DNA from: Streptomyces sp. NBC_00457 | Lineage (GTDB): Bacteria; Actinomycetota; Actinomycetes; Streptomycetales; Streptomycetaceae | Assembly: GCF_036014015.1 (NCBI RefSeq) | Contig: NZ_CP107905.1 | Span: 4,898,001 to 4,962,000 of the forward strand | Reading direction: 5' to 3' | DNA: 64,000 nt | Shown: positions 61,314 to 64,000 of the stretch, in pieces | Layout: each line of letters starts with the position of its first letter | Numbering within the stretch: the stretch's first letter is position 1 | Position numbers and translations under genes: made by a program | The notes under the pieces: generated by a model | Databases searched by the model: none | What the model saw: the letters and a program-made list of their open reading frames with translations, nothing else | What the model was told of the DNA's origin: nothing

Positions 61314-61746
61314 GAGAACGCCTTTCGGCCACCAAGCTGAGACAGCCCGATGGTCACGGGAGAATGCGGAAAAAGGCGGTTGCGAGGGTACGTTCCGACG
61401 CTCCATGCCTCGAAGAGACCGGCGGTGGCCCAGGTACTGTCCCGAGCTCCTTGCCTGACTTCACCGTAGGGCGTACGCGCGTCCCGCCACAACCTGCCTG
61501 CCTGGCTCTGCTGGAGCGGGCAGTACTGACGAGCAAGCGGCTGCGATCATCTGTCAGCCTCGGCTACTGGCCCCGTACGCGCGCGGTCCCGGATACGCCC
61601 GCTCGTGGTCGACGGCAACCCCTGCGACGAGAACTGGCGGACACGCGACGGCGCCCGCGGCGAGGCGCTGCCTCCAGTGGGAGCCGGTAACTGCCCCGCG
61701 CGGACTGGCCGACACACGTCAACCGTGGCCATGGCCCCCCGTGTAG
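61314..61746. other. Non-coding region within the element
   Basis: Holds the presumed promoter of the leftward hypothetical gene. Short frames on both strands show no family resemblance. A TAG at 61744 closes the frame that becomes WD40-like immediately afterward, so older coding sequence may extend into this stretch. Confidence 0.5.
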
Positions 61747-62167
61747 GCCCTCGACAACTCACCAGACGGTCGCCGCATCGTGACCGGAACCTTGAATGGG
61801 GTGGTACGTGTCTGGGATGCGGACACCGGCGATCTCGTACGCGAGGTGACACAGGGCGGGCACCTCGTCCGGGCCGCCCGGTTCGCGCCGGACGGAACCC
61901 ACCTCGTCACCGTCGCCCGACTCGGTGGCCTGTACAGCCCGTTGTGGTTGGAGCGGGGAAGTGGAGCCTCGGCACCGGCGAGCTGTCCCAGGTGTTGTGG
62001 CCCGACGATACAGACCCGCCCTTCCGCCTCCCCGCCGATGAAGAGGTCGCCGCTCTCACCAGAGACGGCCGCTACCTCGCGACGGGGAACCAGAGCGGCA
62101 CGGTCACGGTGCACGACCTCGTCGCCCGGGAACAGGTCGGTCGTCTGGTGCTGCACGGCGCCATCAC
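61747..62167 (+). pseudogene. WD40-repeat gene fragment, frameshifted
   Basis: One frame reads SPDGRRIVTGTLNGVVRVWD, then FAPDGTHLVTVARLGG (two WD40 blades). After about 61950 another frame continues as TRDGRYLATGNQSGTVTVHD (a third blade). There is no start in the first frame, which follows a TAG, and a frameshift separates the blades; the second frame then runs into the integrase fragment's region. Probably a piece of an NB-ARC/WD40 or kinase/WD40 protein left by recombination. Confidence 0.75.
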
Positions 62168-62479
62168 GTGGAGCTGCTTGCCGAAGCCGGGATCGACGAC
62201 CGCCGCCTGTACGACGGGAGCCGCCACACAGCGGGCACGATTCTGAACGAGCTGGGGGTCGACATGGCCACGATCATGGAGATCCTGCGGCACACCCAGA
62301 TCAGTCAGACCCGGCCTTACGTGAAGGGCAGATCACACCTGTCGAAGGACGCGATGCGGCGCATGGACGAGTTCTTCGCACCCGCTCCCCCGGACCCTAT
62401 TCCGGGCCCCACTGAGACCAGAACTGAGACCGCTGACAGCCGCGCGGCCCACGCTCGCCGTCGCCGCCGCATCCGCTAA
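62168..62479 (+). pseudogene. Truncated tyrosine recombinase (C-terminal catalytic fragment)
   Basis: About 103 residues corresponding to the end of a tyrosine integrase: ELLAEAGIDDRRLYDGSRHT, then AGTILNELGVDMATIMEILR and HTQISQTRPYVKG. This contains the RHT arginine, the (H/W)-box His and the nucleophilic Tyr, but the catalytic HxxR His position is Asp and the N-terminal three quarters, including the first Arg, are missing. It lies 48 bp from the tRNA-Thr 3' end, the normal position of int in tRNA-integrated elements. Not expected to be active. Confidence 0.85.
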
Positions 62480-62485
62480 AAGCAA

Positions 62486-62520
62486 AAGCCCCAGGTCACG
62501 GCGAGTGAGTCCTGAGGCTT
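62486..62520 (-). terminator. Terminator after tRNA-Thr
   Basis: AAGCCCCAGG / CCTGAGGCTT (9 of 10 paired); on the minus strand the stem is followed by TTTTGCTTTT, a classic factor-independent terminator. It also lies just after the integrase fragment on the plus strand. Confidence 0.8.
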
Positions 62521-62527
62521 CCACAGA

Positions 62528-62600
62528 GCCGCCTTCGGGATTCGAACCCGAGACCTACGCATTACGAGTGCGTTGCTCTGGCCATCTGAGCTAAGGCGGC
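62528..62600 (-). tRNA. tRNA-Thr (anticodon CGU)
   Basis: Minus strand: acceptor GCCGCCT/AGGCGGC (7 bp), D arm with AGCTCAGATGGCCAGAGCA, anticodon stem ACGCA/TGCGT around loop CTCGTAA (anticodon CGT, reads ACG), and T arm TCGGGTTCGAATCCCGA. CCA is not encoded. The 3' half is the target of an integrative element (see 60029-60050). Confidence 0.96.
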
Positions 62601-62707
62601 GCGCTGTCCGCACTATGGTGCGATCAGCAACGTCGGTAAGTCTACACAGTTTCGGTGGGTGCTCCGTACCGGCCCCGGGCCGCCCGTCCCGGGGCCGGTG
62701 GGGTGGC

Positions 62708-64000
62708 TTATGAGCAGCGTTTTCCCTTTGTCGGAGGGGTGCCGCGGAGCAGGTAGGCGTTGATCGTGGAGTCGATGCAGTCGCTGCCGCGGCCGTAGGC
62801 GGTGTGGCCGTCGCCTTCGTAGGTCAGGAGGCGGGCGGAGGACAGCTGGCCGGCCAGGGCGCGGGCCCAGCGGTAGGGCGTCGCGGGGTCGCGGGTGGTG
62901 CCGACGACGACGATCGGGGCGGCGCCCTTGGCCTCGATGCGGCGCGGTACGCCCGTGGGCGCCACCGGCCAGTACGCGCAGGGCAGGGTGGCCCAGGCGA
63001 GCCCTTCACCGAAGACCGGGGAGGCCTTCTCGAAGGTGGGGAGGTTCCTCTGCACCTCCTCGGGGGTGTCGAAGGCGGCCGGGAGGTCGAGGCAGTTCAC
63101 GGCGGCGTTGGCGAACATCAGGTTCGTGTAACGGCCGTCGGCGTCACGCTCGTAGTAGCTGTCGGAGAGGACGAGCAGGCCGGCGCCGTCCTTCTCCTTC
63201 ATCGCCGAGGTCAGCGCCTCGCGCAGCTGCGCCCACGCTCCCTCGTCGTACATCGCCGCGATCACGCCGGTGGTGGCGAGGGACTCGGTGAGCGTACGGC
63301 CGCCCGCGTCGCCGGTGGGGATGGGCTGCGCGTCGAGCTTCGTGAAGAAGGCCTTGAGGTTGGCGCCGACCTTCGCCGGCGCCGTGCCCTTGCCGCCGAG
63401 CGGGCAGTCCGGCTGCTGCACGCAGTCCTTCGCGAACGACTGGAACGCCGTCTCGAAGCCCGCGGTCTGGTCGAGGTTCAGTCGGCGTGCGGGCAGCGAC
63501 GGGTCCATCGCGCCGTCCAGCACCATCCGCCCGGCCCGGTCCGGGAAGAGGCCCGCGTACGTCGCACCGAGGAACGTCCCGTACGACGCCCCCACGAAGT
63601 TCAGCCTCCGGTCCCCCAGCGCCGCCCGCACGATGTCCATGTCCCGCGCCGCCTCGGCAGTCGAGACATGACGCAGCAGTTCGGGCGAGTCGCTGCCGCA
63701 GCCTTCCGCGAACTTCTTGTACGCGTCGACGAGTTGGGTCGTCTCCCGCTCGTCGTCGGGCGTGGTGTCCGTCCGGGTGTACGCGTCCATCTCCCGCCCG
63801 TCGAGGCATTCGACGGGCTCACTGCGGGCGACCCCGCGCGGGTCCACCGCCACCATGTCGTAGCGGGCACGGACCTGCGCCGGGTAGCCGACACCGGCAT
63901 ACGCCTGCAGGTAACCGACCGCCGAGCCGCCCGGCCCGCCCGGGTTCACCAGCAGCGAACCGAGACGCTTGCCCGGTCCCGTGGCCTTCTTGCGGGCGAC
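62708..64000 (-). CDS. Secreted alpha/beta hydrolase, tripeptidyl aminopeptidase-like (partial)
   Basis: At least 431 residues; the N-terminus with the expected signal peptide lies beyond the window. Seen: LVNPGGPGGSAVGYL (oxyanion region), DPRGVARSEPVEC, LNFVGASYGTFLGATYAGLF (nucleophile Ser), IVVVGTTRDPATPYRWARAL (Asp) and YEGDGHTAYGRGSDCID (His) in a TAP-type C-terminal domain. It is similar to streptomycete SlpD/SlpE-type exported aminopeptidases (family knowledge). It is oriented away from the tRNA, and its stop is 107 bp from the tRNA 5' end. Confidence 0.92.
   Translation of the reverse strand, partial: VARKKATGPGKRLGSLLVNPGGPGGSAVGYLQAYAGVGYPAQVRARYDMVAVDPRGVARSEPVECLDGREMDAYTRTDTTPDDERETTQLVDAYKKFAEGCGSDSPELLRHVSTAEAARDMDIVRAALGDRRLNFVGASYGTFLGATYAGLFPDRAGRMVLDGAMDPSLPARRLNLDQTAGFETAFQSFAKDCVQQPDCPLGGKGTAPAKVGANLKAFFTKLDAQPIPTGDAGGRTLTESLATTGVIAAMYDEGAWAQLREALTSAMKEKDGAGLLVLSDSYYERDADGRYTNLMFANAAVNCLDLPAAFDTPEEVQRNLPTFEKASPVFGEGLAWATLPCAYWPVAPTGVPRRIEAKGAAPIVVVGTTRDPATPYRWARALAGQLSSARLLTYEGDGHTAYGRGSDCIDSTINAYLLRGTPPTKGKRCS

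Noticed and set aside
1..64000. CRISPR array
   Set aside because: No regularly spaced identical repeats with unique spacers; the repeats near the left end are contiguous and degenerate.
1..64000. Intact insertion sequences or transposase genes
   Set aside because: No transposase motif or terminal inverted repeat pair was recognised; the only mobile remnant is the integrase fragment at tRNA-Thr.

Overview
This 64 kb window is very GC-rich chromosomal DNA with GTG/TTG starts, many GTGA/ATGA stop-start overlaps and several leaderless promoters. It is almost certainly from a Streptomyces. The gene content supports this: a TipA regulator with its own thiostrepton-type promoter, an XRE/ATPase/DUF397 developmental trio, a Zur-controlled set of zinc-free ribosomal proteins, and the actinobacterial order folE-ftsH-hpt-tilS-metalloprotease-dacB-ppa. 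From memory the order resembles the S. coelicolor core region around SCO3380-SCO3440; this was not checked by alignment.

Layout. 1-718: tandem and dispersed repeats, no gene. 719-6184 (minus): one overlapping operon joining pantothenate/CoA synthesis (panG-like, panC, coaX) with NAD synthesis (nadB, nadC). 6404-12878: threonine-aldolase-like enzyme, ArsR-type regulator, TmrB-like tunicamycin resistance protein, a NarL-type two-component pair and a MidA/NDUFAF7-like methyltransferase. 12885-20531: a solitary NuoD paralogue, two PH-domain membrane proteins, a coiled-coil membrane protein, an esterase and an MprF-like protein. 20623-24447: folate genes folP, an NTF2-like gene, folB, folK and folE. 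24567-32011: ftsH, hpt, tilS, metalloprotease, dacB and ppa. 32112-42297: ThrE-like exporter, DedA, YbjQ, tipA, Uma2 nuclease, glutamate decarboxylase, a PadR-controlled ABC-2 exporter and an aldehyde dehydrogenase. 42387-44435: XRE regulator, anti-sigma-like ATPase and DUF397 gene sharing an almost identical 29-bp promoter element. 44787-47263: zinc-independent bS18, bL31, bL33, bL28 and uS14 with a CobW-like protein around a Zur box. 47328-53863: two lipoproteins, DUF2786, Clp-N/HTH protein, a family-A polymerase and a frameshifted hydrolase. 53960-59845: an unusual two-component pair, a TetR regulator, and an isopenicillin-N-synthase-like oxygenase next to a nucleobase permease. 60029-62600: a decayed integrative element in tRNA-Thr(CGU). 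62708-64000: a secreted aminopeptidase-like hydrolase cut by the window end.

Most of the window is core metabolism in tightly coupled operons. The accessory signals are mainly regulatory: two PadR-type operators embedded in a consensus promoter, a 27-bp palindrome before the Clp-N/HTH gene, the duplicated 29-bp element, the tipA and Zur operators, and an inverted repeat before tetR. Less easily explained are an in-frame palindromic repeat inserted in panC, a NuoD paralogue that has lost the quinone-site tyrosine but keeps the arginine targeted by its MidA-like neighbour, a histidine kinase with a C-terminal membrane-anchored domain, and a CACGCGCGCGTGG palindrome scattered about once per 5 kb, mostly inside genes.
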